This document shows, piece by piece, positions 45,421 through 53,428 of a stretch of DNA of 64,000 nt. The notes beneath the pieces were generated by a model. The model ran no database searches. It was not told where the DNA came from and saw nothing but the letters and a program-made list of their open reading frames with translations. Origin of the DNA: Bacillus sp. FJAT-27264 (GTDB lineage Bacteria > Bacillota > Bacilli > Paenibacillales > Paenibacillaceae). The position numbers and the translations under genes are program-made. Each line of letters begins with the position of its first letter. The stretch's first letter is position 1. The DNA lies in the NCBI RefSeq assembly GCF_001682855.1, contig NZ_MAQW01000012.1, forward strand, positions 1 through 64,000, read 5' to 3'.

Positions 45421-45450
45421 GAATATTTCACTAAAAATAATGACACTATA
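45421..45450 (+). promoter_or_regulatory. Candidate sigma-G promoter of ger operon 2
   Basis: GAATA (45421-45425), 18-base spacer, CACTATA (45444-45450), against GHATR - 17/18 - CATWHTA with one mismatch. The expected RNA start is about 24 bases before the first gene. Confidence 0.5.
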
Positions 45451-45480
45451 AGGTGAAGATGAGCCGGTTTATTTAGGAGG

Positions 45481-46575
45481 ATGGGGAACATAAAAACAAA
45501 TATTTCGTTTATTCAATCCACCATGATTATTATGCTGAGCACCGGCCTTCTAAATCATGTCATCATCATTCCTATTCTACTGGATGCGGCAAAACGGGAC
45601 GCTTGGATCTCCGTGCTATTGGCAGGCGCATGTGCGCTAGTCTGGATTTTTATTCTGCACATTGGCAGTACCAAAATTAAGAAACAGCATCTTTTCGAAT
45701 GGCTGGGAAAAGCGTATCATCCCATCGTCGGCCGTATTCTTGCCGTGTTCGCTAGCGTATATTTGTTTGTGATATGCATGCTTACAACTAGGGACACCGT
45801 ATATTGGGTGCATCTCACGTTCTCCCCAGAGACCCCCATACTCGTACTTACTTTCATCTTGCTTATTATTTCTGCTATAAATGCTTATTTAGGCATTCAT
45901 TCCCTCGCTAATACCGCCAGTATTTTATTGCCTTTTGTTGTTATATTGGGCTTTTTTATAATGTTCTCTAACACAACCCATAAAGATTATTCCTTGTTAA
46001 AACCTATCCTTGAGCATGGCATACAACCCGTCTGGAACGGGACTCTCTACGTTGGAGCAGGTTTTGTTGAGGTTATCATGCTCGTATTTATGCAGCATCA
46101 CATCAAATCTCGGCTCTCCTATATTTCATTTCTGATCATGACCCTGCTTATTTTGGGTCTCACCATGGGTCCGATTATTGGAGCCATTGTTGAATTCGGT
46201 CCGGATGAGGCAGGTAAACTCAGATTTCCTGCATATGAAGAATGGAGATTATTGACAATTGGCAGTTACATTGAGCATTTGGATTTTTTTAGTGTTTACC
46301 AATGGTTCAGCGGTGCTTTTCTGAGAATTTCGCTGACCATGTTCCTTATTCTCGACGTTTTCCAAATTCAAAGCAGAAAAATGAAAATGTGGATACTTGG
46401 ATGCATTTTTTTAACGATTGTAGTGTTCACGGCTATCCCTTTTAGTGATCGTTTTTTTCTGAAATTGTTATCTTCCTATGTACTTCCCTTTTCTTTATGG
46501 GGGGTGTTGATTTTTTCTGTAGTTATTGCCGGGTTGATTAGCCTGGCTCATCGAAAGGGGAAAGCAACATCATGA
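45481..46575 (+). CDS. GerB family germination permease, B subunit (ger operon 2)
   Basis: A 364-residue protein with about ten membrane helices and the family opening TKIKK-type loop after KRDAWISVLLAG. It is the membrane permease-like germinant-binding subunit. The ATG abuts AGGAGG with no spacer, unusual; no other normal start codon lies just downstream, so translation may begin there inefficiently or at ATA 45490. First gene of operon B-A-C; its stop overlaps the A gene by ATGA. Confidence 0.88.
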   Translation: MGNIKTNISFIQSTMIIMLSTGLLNHVIIIPILLDAAKRDAWISVLLAGACALVWIFILHIGSTKIKKQHLFEWLGKAYHPIVGRILAVFASVYLFVICMLTTRDTVYWVHLTFSPETPILVLTFILLIISAINAYLGIHSLANTASILLPFVVILGFFIMFSNTTHKDYSLLKPILEHGIQPVWNGTLYVGAGFVEVIMLVFMQHHIKSRLSYISFLIMTLLILGLTMGPIIGAIVEFGPDEAGKLRFPAYEEWRLLTIGSYIEHLDFFSVYQWFSGAFLRISLTMFLILDVFQIQSRKMKMWILGCIFLTIVVFTAIPFSDRFFLKLLSSYVLPFSLWGVLIFSVVIAGLISLAHRKGKATS

Positions 46576-48020
46576 TGGAGCAAGCGCAAAAGGATTCCCA
46601 AAGAATCGAGGATGTAGTTACAACATTATTTGGGACAAGTTCAGATATCTTGAGAATAAATCTCACTTTGTCTAATTCAGATTATGCCGTACAACTCGTT
46701 TATTGTCAGGGATTGTGTGATGTAGTCAAAGTGGAGCAATCCATCATACCCGAATTAAAAAATATTCCAGAACCTATCCTTTCATCGAATGAGCTTGATC
46801 TTCAGCAGAAGGTTCCGTTTCATATGACTGCCCTGCCAATGGATGGGATCGTACAATCGATAAAAGAAACAGTGCTAGGCGGCGATCTTCTTCTGATATT
46901 TACACCTTCGAATCAGTTATACACTGTGAAATTAGCTGATCCACCTAAACGTCAGCCTGAGGAGCCGAATACGGAAGTGTCCACCAGGGGGCCGAAAGAT
47001 GGATTTACAGAAGAATCCTTTACCAATATTGCCCTTATTCGAAAAAGACTCCAAACCGAATTATTAGCGGTTGAAGAATTCACGATTGGAACCAAAACCG
47101 CTACTAAAGTTCATCTCTTATATCTCAAGGACACGATCAAGCCTCATGTTTTACATTTAATACAGACAAAGCTGGCTAATGTTCAAGTTAAAGGACTGAT
47201 TAGCAGTACCCAGCTTGAAGAGAGTCTGTCCAGATTTTCGCTATTTCCATTATTCTCTTACACAGGAAGACCTGACTACGCAGCGAATTCGCTTCTTCAT
47301 GGTAAATTTGTACTTTTAACTAATGGTTCACCTACAGTAATCATGGCGCCGGTGACCTTTAACTTTTTGTTGAATTCTTCGGAAGATGCACATATGGTGA
47401 ATATCTTTGTTGCTTTTTCGAGGTTATTAAGAGTATTCGGAGTGTTGTTTTCCTTATTTTTACCGGGTTTTTGGATCGCAATCACTACGTTTCACCAGGA
47501 TCAAATCCCTTTTACATTGCTTGCAACCTTAGTCAACTCGAGACAGGGAGTGCCTCTTCCCGCTCCTTTAGAGGCCATTGTCATGCTTATTTTGTTTGAA
47601 ATCTTCCGGGAAGCGGGCATGCGATTGCCTTCCGCTTTTGGCCAGACTTTGTCGGTGGTGGGCGGTCTAATTATTGGTCAGGCGGCCATTTCTGCTGGAA
47701 TTGCAGGTCCAGGTACTATTGTGGTTATAGCCATTTCAGTACTTGCCACCTTTACATTAGTAAATCAGTCATTAGTTAGCGTTGTTAGCTTGTTTCGAAT
47801 TGCCGTGCTCATCATTAGCGGGTTTCTTGGGTTATTTGGAACGATGATCTGTCTGCTTGTACTGATCCTCTTTTTGGTCAATTTACGTTCTTTCGGGACC
47901 TACTATCTTTCTCCTTTATCCCCGCCGAAGTTTAAGGAATGGTATAAGGTTATTTTCAGAATGCCGTGGGGGAAGAGAAGATTAACTGACAATACGGGGA
48001 TTAAAGGACGAGAACGATAA
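46572..48020 (+). CDS. GerA family spore germination protein, A subunit (ger operon 2)
   Basis: A 482-residue GerAA-type protein. Soluble N-terminal domain with the conserved EEPNTEVSTRGPKDGFTEES, then PDYAANSLLHGKFVLLTNGSP and five to six membrane helices to about residue 450, with a basic C-terminal tail. Overlaps the B gene by four bases and the C gene by one (TAATG), so all three are coupled. Forms a receptor in the spore inner membrane. Confidence 0.92.
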   Translation: MMEQAQKDSQRIEDVVTTLFGTSSDILRINLTLSNSDYAVQLVYCQGLCDVVKVEQSIIPELKNIPEPILSSNELDLQQKVPFHMTALPMDGIVQSIKETVLGGDLLLIFTPSNQLYTVKLADPPKRQPEEPNTEVSTRGPKDGFTEESFTNIALIRKRLQTELLAVEEFTIGTKTATKVHLLYLKDTIKPHVLHLIQTKLANVQVKGLISSTQLEESLSRFSLFPLFSYTGRPDYAANSLLHGKFVLLTNGSPTVIMAPVTFNFLLNSSEDAHMVNIFVAFSRLLRVFGVLFSLFLPGFWIAITTFHQDQIPFTLLATLVNSRQGVPLPAPLEAIVMLILFEIFREAGMRLPSAFGQTLSVVGGLIIGQAAISAGIAGPGTIVVIAISVLATFTLVNQSLVSVVSLFRIAVLIISGFLGLFGTMICLLVLILFLVNLRSFGTYYLSPLSPPKFKEWYKVIFRMPWGKRRLTDNTGIKGRER

Positions 48021-49162
48021 TGAAAATGATCCGATGCATTCTTATTACTGCACTGCTTTCCACACTCCTTACAGGTTGTTGGGGAGCAAAGGAAATTGAG
48101 CACATGATCTATGTGAATACACTCGGGGTCGATTATGTAGATAACAAGGTCGTTGTTTATATCCAGATGGTTAACTTTAGTGGCATCGCCAAGAAAGAAG
48201 CGGGTCAAGCCCAGGAACAGAAAACATTCATAGGAAAAGCTGACGGAGAATCCTTTGATACTGCGATTTTCAATTTGTATGCTACCAGCCCGCAAAGAAT
48301 TATCTGGAGTAATGTGAAGACGATCGTTTTTAGTGAAGCAGCGTTAAAGCAGAGAGATGTTGTAAACCAGGTATTGGAAGTATGGGACCGATATTATGAA
48401 TTTCGTTATACCGTTTGGACAATGGGGACTAGCGATTCCATGGATAAAGTGCTGAGTACGACTTCAATCGCCGATTTATCGGTGATCTACTCCCAGCTTA
48501 ACAGTCCGATGCGAACGTATGAACAGAGTTCCGTCATCGCTCCGGTGTATCTCTACAAGTTTATTTGGAAGTGGAGAGAAAAAGCTGAGACGGTTCAATT
48601 GCCTTATCTGGAAATTATACCGTCCTGGACGAATAACAAAGAGTCCTCACCCAATATTAGCATGAAGGGAATTTGTTTTTTGCAGAACCAGCAATTTCGG
48701 GGCTGCTTGAAGAATAACGATATTTTAGGGAATAGATGGCTTGAAAAAAATACGGAAAGAACGCCCCTGGTTATCAAGGATGAACAAAACGACGTACTCG
48801 CTTTGTTGGTCATGAACAAAATTAAACACTCCATTCGTCCCAAGCTAAAAAATGGCAAACCTGTCTTCGCGATAAAAGTGTCTATGCAGGCCACTCTTCC
48901 CGAGATCAGCACAAATCTAAGTAAGAAAAAGCTTGAACTGAAAGCTATAGAAGAGATTAATGAGCAAATTATGAAGACTTACACCAAAGGTTTAGAAATC
49001 GGTGCCGATGTATATGGACTATCCAACATATTCTATCGTGACAATGTAAAGGAGTGGAACAAGTTAAATGATAAGGGGCAATTACCACTCGATTCGAACA
49101 GTATTGACAAGATCGATGTCAAAGTGAACCTGATTAGCGGCGGTATTTCTAAAATGAAGTAA
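48020..49162 (+). CDS. Ger(x)C family germination lipoprotein (ger operon 2)
   Basis: A 380-residue lipoprotein: signal peptide with lipobox LLTGC, then WGAKEIEHMIYVNTLGVDY. Compared with operons 1 and 3 the usual WDRVE(I/L)N after the cysteine is WGAKEIE, a common variant. Conserved C-terminal Ger(x)C domain ends IDVKVNLISGG. Last gene before a strong terminator. Confidence 0.9.
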   Translation: MKMIRCILITALLSTLLTGCWGAKEIEHMIYVNTLGVDYVDNKVVVYIQMVNFSGIAKKEAGQAQEQKTFIGKADGESFDTAIFNLYATSPQRIIWSNVKTIVFSEAALKQRDVVNQVLEVWDRYYEFRYTVWTMGTSDSMDKVLSTTSIADLSVIYSQLNSPMRTYEQSSVIAPVYLYKFIWKWREKAETVQLPYLEIIPSWTNNKESSPNISMKGICFLQNQQFRGCLKNNDILGNRWLEKNTERTPLVIKDEQNDVLALLVMNKIKHSIRPKLKNGKPVFAIKVSMQATLPEISTNLSKKKLELKAIEEINEQIMKTYTKGLEIGADVYGLSNIFYRDNVKEWNKLNDKGQLPLDSNSIDKIDVKVNLISGGISKMK

Positions 49163-49169
49163 TCTACAC

Positions 49170-49210
49170 AAAGAAACGCATCCGATCATTGGACCGGGTG
49201 CGTTTCTTTT
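49170..49210. terminator. Bidirectional terminator
   Basis: AAAGAAACGCATCCG / CGGGTGCGTTTCTTT stem with one wobble, between ger operon 2 and the converging UvrA-like gene. Confidence 0.9.
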
Positions 49211-49217
49211 CTTTAAT

Positions 49218-52200
49218 TTAATTATTGTGCTCAAGGAATTGATGTACTGCCATCATATCCCGTTTATTGAGCTCACGAATACGATTGAAAATTGGAATAT
49301 CTCCAACCGCTTCAAGATTCGACCCTTCAGCAATAACATCACTGACTTTGCCCGTTAGCCAGGTCTGCACGTCGATGCCTTCGACGATCTCCTTCCGCCC
49401 TTCATCATTGATACCACTTGCATAACAGCTCACACAAGGAATTGTTAATTTATATACACCATCATGGAGTCCATCTTCAGATATGACCTTCTTCCCCTTA
49501 CAGAATGGACATGGCTGACTGGCTTTAACCTTATTAATTAAGGTGACAATTTTTTTGTAGCCAAACGCTTCATAGACATAGGTCAGTTTTTTGTATTTTC
49601 CATTCGTGAAATACTTATCAATGATGGTCTCTCTCGTCTCGGTGATATCGGCAAAATCACAGATCGTGACCCGATTGTTCCGGCTGATAGATTCCACACT
49701 ACCGCTAATACGGTCCCAGAATGGCAGGACATTCTGTAGAACCATTTCATAGTGGGCGAAGCTTGCCTGCTCTAATTCAAGCATTTTCAGAGCGACCTGT
49801 GTTTCCCTAGGCAATAGCGAGACATCTTCTGTCAACAGCGTCTCGCCACCGACAATGGTTTGTATTTTATCTAGCACCTGCAAATCACCCACGGTTCTAA
49901 TGGCTTGATCGACTGGCTGTCCAATGATCTCACGAATATCTGTGTCGCCAAACTTCAGCTTCTTATGATGATTTAATACGGTCCCTTGGCAGATTGGGCA
50001 TGTAATCATTTTTTTGGACGCTTTGATATGCTCTTTAATGATCGATTTCGAGATCACCATATAGTTGCCAATGATGGTATTAAAGCCTTCCCAAGTCCTC
50101 GATGCTTTGCTTGCTTTATCATAAAATGACTTTTCCCAATACCCGTATAAAAAGGTGTGCTTCTCAGCTTCCGTTAACTCATTATAACTTTTGCTTAGAT
50201 CCTGACCGAGCTCATTCTTAATCTCCCCAAAGATGAATTCAATTTTGGAGAATTGATAGAATTTTAATATCTCCATTGCATCCGGATGCAACATGCCATC
50301 CCAGAAGGGTACGGTTTTGTCCTGAACCACAATATCGAAATCAAATTCTTCAATCACCCGGCGTCCTTTGCAGCTTGGACAATGATTATCTTGATGATAG
50401 AAATCGAAGCTATTCGTATCTTTATTGGTGGGATGTGCCGCTACAATATGGTTGATCAAGCCGCCAATTTCATAAAGAAATGTATATTGGCTATACAAGT
50501 GCCGTTCCAGATCAATGGCAACGACCGGTGCAATTCGTTCCGATTCGTATTCACCGTAGATCAAACGAGCCATGGAAGATAAGCTTTTTAAGATGCCGCC
50601 CTTATAGACGTTTTCTGCATTTTTAAAATAGGCAAGCTGATCTTCTTTTAAATAGTTAATGCCATTATGTTCATGCAGTGTTGAAGAAATATGCGCTGGA
50701 GCGCCAGTATCTGCACTGTTTTGCCCGAGATAATAATCATCATGACTGACAACATCAAGATGCTCCACAGGAGCAAGCTGTCTTTTCCCAAAATCGACGA
50801 TAAAATCAGAGTTCTCCAGCATATACGCGTTATGTTCAATCATGATCATGGATACAGATTCATCCTGCAGAATAACCCTGGTGCTATCAATGAATTGATT
50901 TAGAATGTTCTGGGATAGACCTTTGGAAGGCTCGTCGAAAATAAATAGCGTATGTGGGTTCCTCGATCCCGCGAACAGTTCGGAAACTAAATGGACACAT
51001 TGGAACTCACCCGTCGATAGGGTCTGAGTTTTTCTTTCCAACGTCAAATAACCAAGTCCAAGCTTGATCAATAGACTCAAGCGTTTATGAGCGATGTCTT
51101 CATTTGGCAGTTCCTCAATAATATCTTCAATCGAGCGCTGAAAAAGTTCATCGATATCCTCACTATACTTCGTAAGCTTCTTTTTAATATCCAGAAAAGT
51201 CGCTACGGTTGACCGGCTGGTAATCGATTGATTTCGATCTTGCCCGACCATGACTAGCTTATCCTTGGGATATCGCTTCACAAAATCTTTGGCCATACAT
51301 TCATTGACCAGTGTAGATTTACCGCATCCAGACTCACCTGTAAAAGTTACAAGTCTATTCTGGGGAATCTCTATTTCAGCGATTTGAACATTACGGCAAT
51401 ACAGATCATGAAACTGATAATATCCTGTTGGGGCTGCCTCATTTCGTTCCCAAGTGATAGGCTCAGGTCGTGGGGACTCTTCAACAATTTTGCCGCCATA
51501 TTTACCACTACCAGGTCCAAAGAACAAGTGCTTGTCCGCTGTGTCGAGCACCGTGTCGGAATGGTCAATGAGCCAGATTTGATTCTTATATCCTAATTGT
51601 TCAATCTGTTCCAAAATTCGTAACAGGGTTTGATGATCAAGACCCACGGAGATTTCATCAATGATAATAACTGTATTTTCACTAGTGGCCATGAATTCTG
51701 CCAAGTAAAGTCGTGTTAATTCTCCACCTGACAATGTTCCCATGATCCGATTTAATGTTAAATAGCCAATGTTCATATTGATTATATTTTGCAGAATGAG
51801 CTGTTTGCCTTCACTAATCTTTAGGACTTCTGCCAGCGATAGAATGGTCTCAATGCTTAAGTTGTTGATATCGGAAATGCTATGTGGCCGATCCAGTAAT
51901 TCAATGGTATGCTGTTCAACTTCTTGACTATAACGTCTACCCTTACACTTCTTACATTCGAGATTTTTAGTAGTTCCGCGACCCTTACAATCCGGACACC
52001 AGCCTAACTCATTGTTAAATGAAAAAACTTCTGGAGAAAGATTGAATTGCTCCGCCAGCGTCACACGAATCTCTGTAAACACACCGGTATGTGTACCAAT
52101 GGTTGAACGTGGATTAGAAGATATCGATGATCTGCCTAGAAACAGCACCAGTGGCATTTCTTCCATCTTGATGGCACTGAAATTAGTCTCCATAATATCG

Positions 52201-52388
52201 GGGAATAAATACTGGTATTCGGCCTTTGGCAATAAGGAAACGAGACGTTTCTTGGATTCTTCACCAATGGTTTGACAAAAAGTTGTTTTACCGGACCCAG
52301 ACAAGCCAGCTATGCCTAACGATTCATCCACTGGCAGCACGGCATCCAGTTTGTTAATGTTGTTCGCAATTAATTGTTTAATCTTCAT
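49218..52388 (-). CDS. Large UvrA-like ABC ATPase with rearranged domains
   Basis: A 1056-residue protein related to excinuclease subunit UvrA but not canonical. Order: Walker A GLSGSGKTT (28-36); SSNPRSTIGTHTGVF and a zinc motif C131/C134/C145/C148, both typical of the second UvrA nucleotide-binding domain; signature LSGGE (219-223); Walker B IIIDE (241-245). Second ABC: Walker A GESGCGKST (351-359), degenerate signature LSTGE, Walker B FIFDE, H-loop IEHN, with no zinc module. The last 480 residues look like the UvrA NBD-I body (CPSCKGRR, WEGFNTIIGNY, CPICQG, then CPFC and CVSC) but have no Walker A. UvrB-binding domain not seen. GAGAGG precedes the ATG. Confidence 0.8.
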   Translation of the reverse strand: MKIKQLIANNINKLDAVLPVDESLGIAGLSGSGKTTFCQTIGEESKKRLVSLLPKAEYQYLFPDIMETNFSAIKMEEMPLVLFLGRSSISSNPRSTIGTHTGVFTEIRVTLAEQFNLSPEVFSFNNELGWCPDCKGRGTTKNLECKKCKGRRYSQEVEQHTIELLDRPHSISDINNLSIETILSLAEVLKISEGKQLILQNIINMNIGYLTLNRIMGTLSGGELTRLYLAEFMATSENTVIIIDEISVGLDHQTLLRILEQIEQLGYKNQIWLIDHSDTVLDTADKHLFFGPGSGKYGGKIVEESPRPEPITWERNEAAPTGYYQFHDLYCRNVQIAEIEIPQNRLVTFTGESGCGKSTLVNECMAKDFVKRYPKDKLVMVGQDRNQSITSRSTVATFLDIKKKLTKYSEDIDELFQRSIEDIIEELPNEDIAHKRLSLLIKLGLGYLTLERKTQTLSTGEFQCVHLVSELFAGSRNPHTLFIFDEPSKGLSQNILNQFIDSTRVILQDESVSMIMIEHNAYMLENSDFIVDFGKRQLAPVEHLDVVSHDDYYLGQNSADTGAPAHISSTLHEHNGINYLKEDQLAYFKNAENVYKGGILKSLSSMARLIYGEYESERIAPVVAIDLERHLYSQYTFLYEIGGLINHIVAAHPTNKDTNSFDFYHQDNHCPSCKGRRVIEEFDFDIVVQDKTVPFWDGMLHPDAMEILKFYQFSKIEFIFGEIKNELGQDLSKSYNELTEAEKHTFLYGYWEKSFYDKASKASRTWEGFNTIIGNYMVISKSIIKEHIKASKKMITCPICQGTVLNHHKKLKFGDTDIREIIGQPVDQAIRTVGDLQVLDKIQTIVGGETLLTEDVSLLPRETQVALKMLELEQASFAHYEMVLQNVLPFWDRISGSVESISRNNRVTICDFADITETRETIIDKYFTNGKYKKLTYVYEAFGYKKIVTLINKVKASQPCPFCKGKKVISEDGLHDGVYKLTIPCVSCYASGINDEGRKEIVEGIDVQTWLTGKVSDVIAEGSNLEAVGDIPIFNRIRELNKRDMMAVHQFLEHNN

Positions 52389-52442
52389 AGTGATATCCTC
52401 TCATCTCCATTCTCTCCATCTAGTATTGCCATGTTCTGAGCC

Positions 52443-52476
52443 AAAAATGACGCCTTCCCTGTTACGGAAAAGCGTC
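52443..52476 (-). terminator. Weak terminator-like hairpin
   Basis: GACGC..TTCC / GGAA.GCGTC followed by ATTTTT on the minus strand, between the SRPBCC gene and the UvrA-like gene. May only partly separate them. Confidence 0.45.
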
Positions 52477-52504
52477 CGATTGATAGAAAATAGAAAAGTT
52501 ATTG

Positions 52505-52921
52505 TTACAGCTCTGCTAGCACTTTTTCAAGTTGAACGCCATTATTCGTCCAAGCATATTTAGCTCCCTCAATGGCGCCTGGGCGAGACTTGGTAGCTTC
52601 ACTAAATCCGAATTGATCAAGATGCAGATGAACGGTTCCATCAAAACCTTCTTTCAACGTCCAAGTAACGGTAGTGCTTTCTCCAGCACTCTGCCAAGTA
52701 TACGATAACGTGTGCGGTTCATCCACTACGAGCACCTCGCAATCGACAATTCCATTCCACCATTCATTCGGCTCAGCGCGGAACTGGAATTTATGTCCCA
52801 CAACCGGTTTAAAGTCATTGCTCCAGATCCATTTTGCAAGGGTGTCCGAATCCGTCAAAGCGTTCCACACCTTTTCGATTGAACTTGTAAATTGATAATC
52901 TAAGGATACATCTGGTTTCAT
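52505..52921 (-). CDS. SRPBCC/AHSA1 domain protein
   Basis: A 138-residue START/Bet v1-like protein of the AHSA1 (SRPBCC) group: starts VSLDYQFTSSIEKVWNALTD, with LAKWIWSNDFKPVVGHKF and the C-terminal helix after GAKYAWTNNGVQ. Such proteins bind hydrophobic ligands and are very often encoded behind an ArsR regulator, as here, with a four-base ATGA overlap. Function unknown beyond that. Confidence 0.85.
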   Translation of the reverse strand: MKPDVSLDYQFTSSIEKVWNALTDSDTLAKWIWSNDFKPVVGHKFQFRAEPNEWWNGIVDCEVLVVDEPHTLSYTWQSAGESTTVTWTLKEGFDGTVHLHLDQFGFSEATKSRPGAIEGAKYAWTNNGVQLEKVLAEL

Positions 52922-53226
52922 TGTTCTTCCTCCAATAATAGTTTTAGTTTGTCGAATCTTTCTTTCCAGAACCCTTCGTAAAACGATACCCAGTCCTGAA
53001 TTTCTTTAAGGGGAGCGGCATTTAATCGGTATCTCGTTTCTCTACCAACTTTTCGAGCAATGACGAGACCAGAATCTTTAAGGATAGACAAATGCTTAGA
53101 AACGGCGGTACGCCCCATCTGAAAATGAACCGTAATCTCATGCAGTGGGATCTCATCAACATCTGCCAATATTTGAATTAGTTGTCGCCTTGTTGGATCA
53201 GCAACAGCGTCATAAACATCTCTCAC
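52918..53226 (-). CDS. ArsR family transcriptional regulator
   Basis: About 102 residues: winged helix with VADPTRRQLIQILAD, the recognition helix in MGRTAVSKHLSILKDSGLV and the wing KVGRETRYRLNAAPL. It has no cysteine metal site, so it belongs to the non-metal ArsR/SdpR-like group coupled to AHSA1 proteins. I chose GTG 53226 (MRDVYDAVADP, GAAGGAAG upstream); TTG 53244 is an alternative. Two palindromic operators lie in its promoter, one exactly in the spacer, indicating autorepression. Operon with the SRPBCC gene. Confidence 0.87.
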   Translation of the reverse strand: MRDVYDAVADPTRRQLIQILADVDEIPLHEITVHFQMGRTAVSKHLSILKDSGLVIARKVGRETRYRLNAAPLKEIQDWVSFYEGFWKERFDKLKLLLEEEQ

Positions 53227-53311
53227 TTGACTTCCTTCGTTCAAAATCACCCCCACCTTTTCCGTAATATTTCCTGTAGTGCCACTGAGTATACTTCATT
53301 AGCACTTAATA

Positions 53312-53364
53312 GGACACCATTTAGTGTCGAATTGATTATAGGACACCATTTGGTGTCCTGTCAA
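53312..53364 (-). promoter_or_regulatory. Perfect promoter with twin ArsR operators
   Basis: Minus strand TTGACA (53359-53364), 18-base spacer, TATAAT (53335-53340). The spacer itself is the dyad with arms GGACACCA and TGGTGTCC. A second, slightly weaker copy GGACACCATTTAGTGTC lies at 53312-53328 over the predicted RNA start, 29 bases away. Confidence 0.85.
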
Positions 53365-53382
53365 GATTCCTTGCTCTTCCAT

Positions 53383-53415
53383 AAAAAGGGCCCTCGATAC
53401 CAAGTATCGAAGGCC
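53383..53415 (-). terminator. Terminator of GH30 gene
   Basis: GGCC.TCGATAC-CAA-GTATCGA.GGCC stem followed on the minus strand by CTTTTT. Confidence 0.85.
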
Positions 53416-53428
53416 TGATAATACGATT

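Noticed and set aside
50286..50903. Plus-strand frames opposite the UvrA-like gene
   Set aside because: They are antisense shadows of a long well-supported coding region without ribosome sites; the same holds for frames opposite the ger, carboxylase and GH4 genes.
49218..52388. Calling the large ATPase simply UvrA
   Set aside because: Motif order, missing UvrB-binding region, degenerate second signature and extra C-terminal module differ from canonical UvrA.
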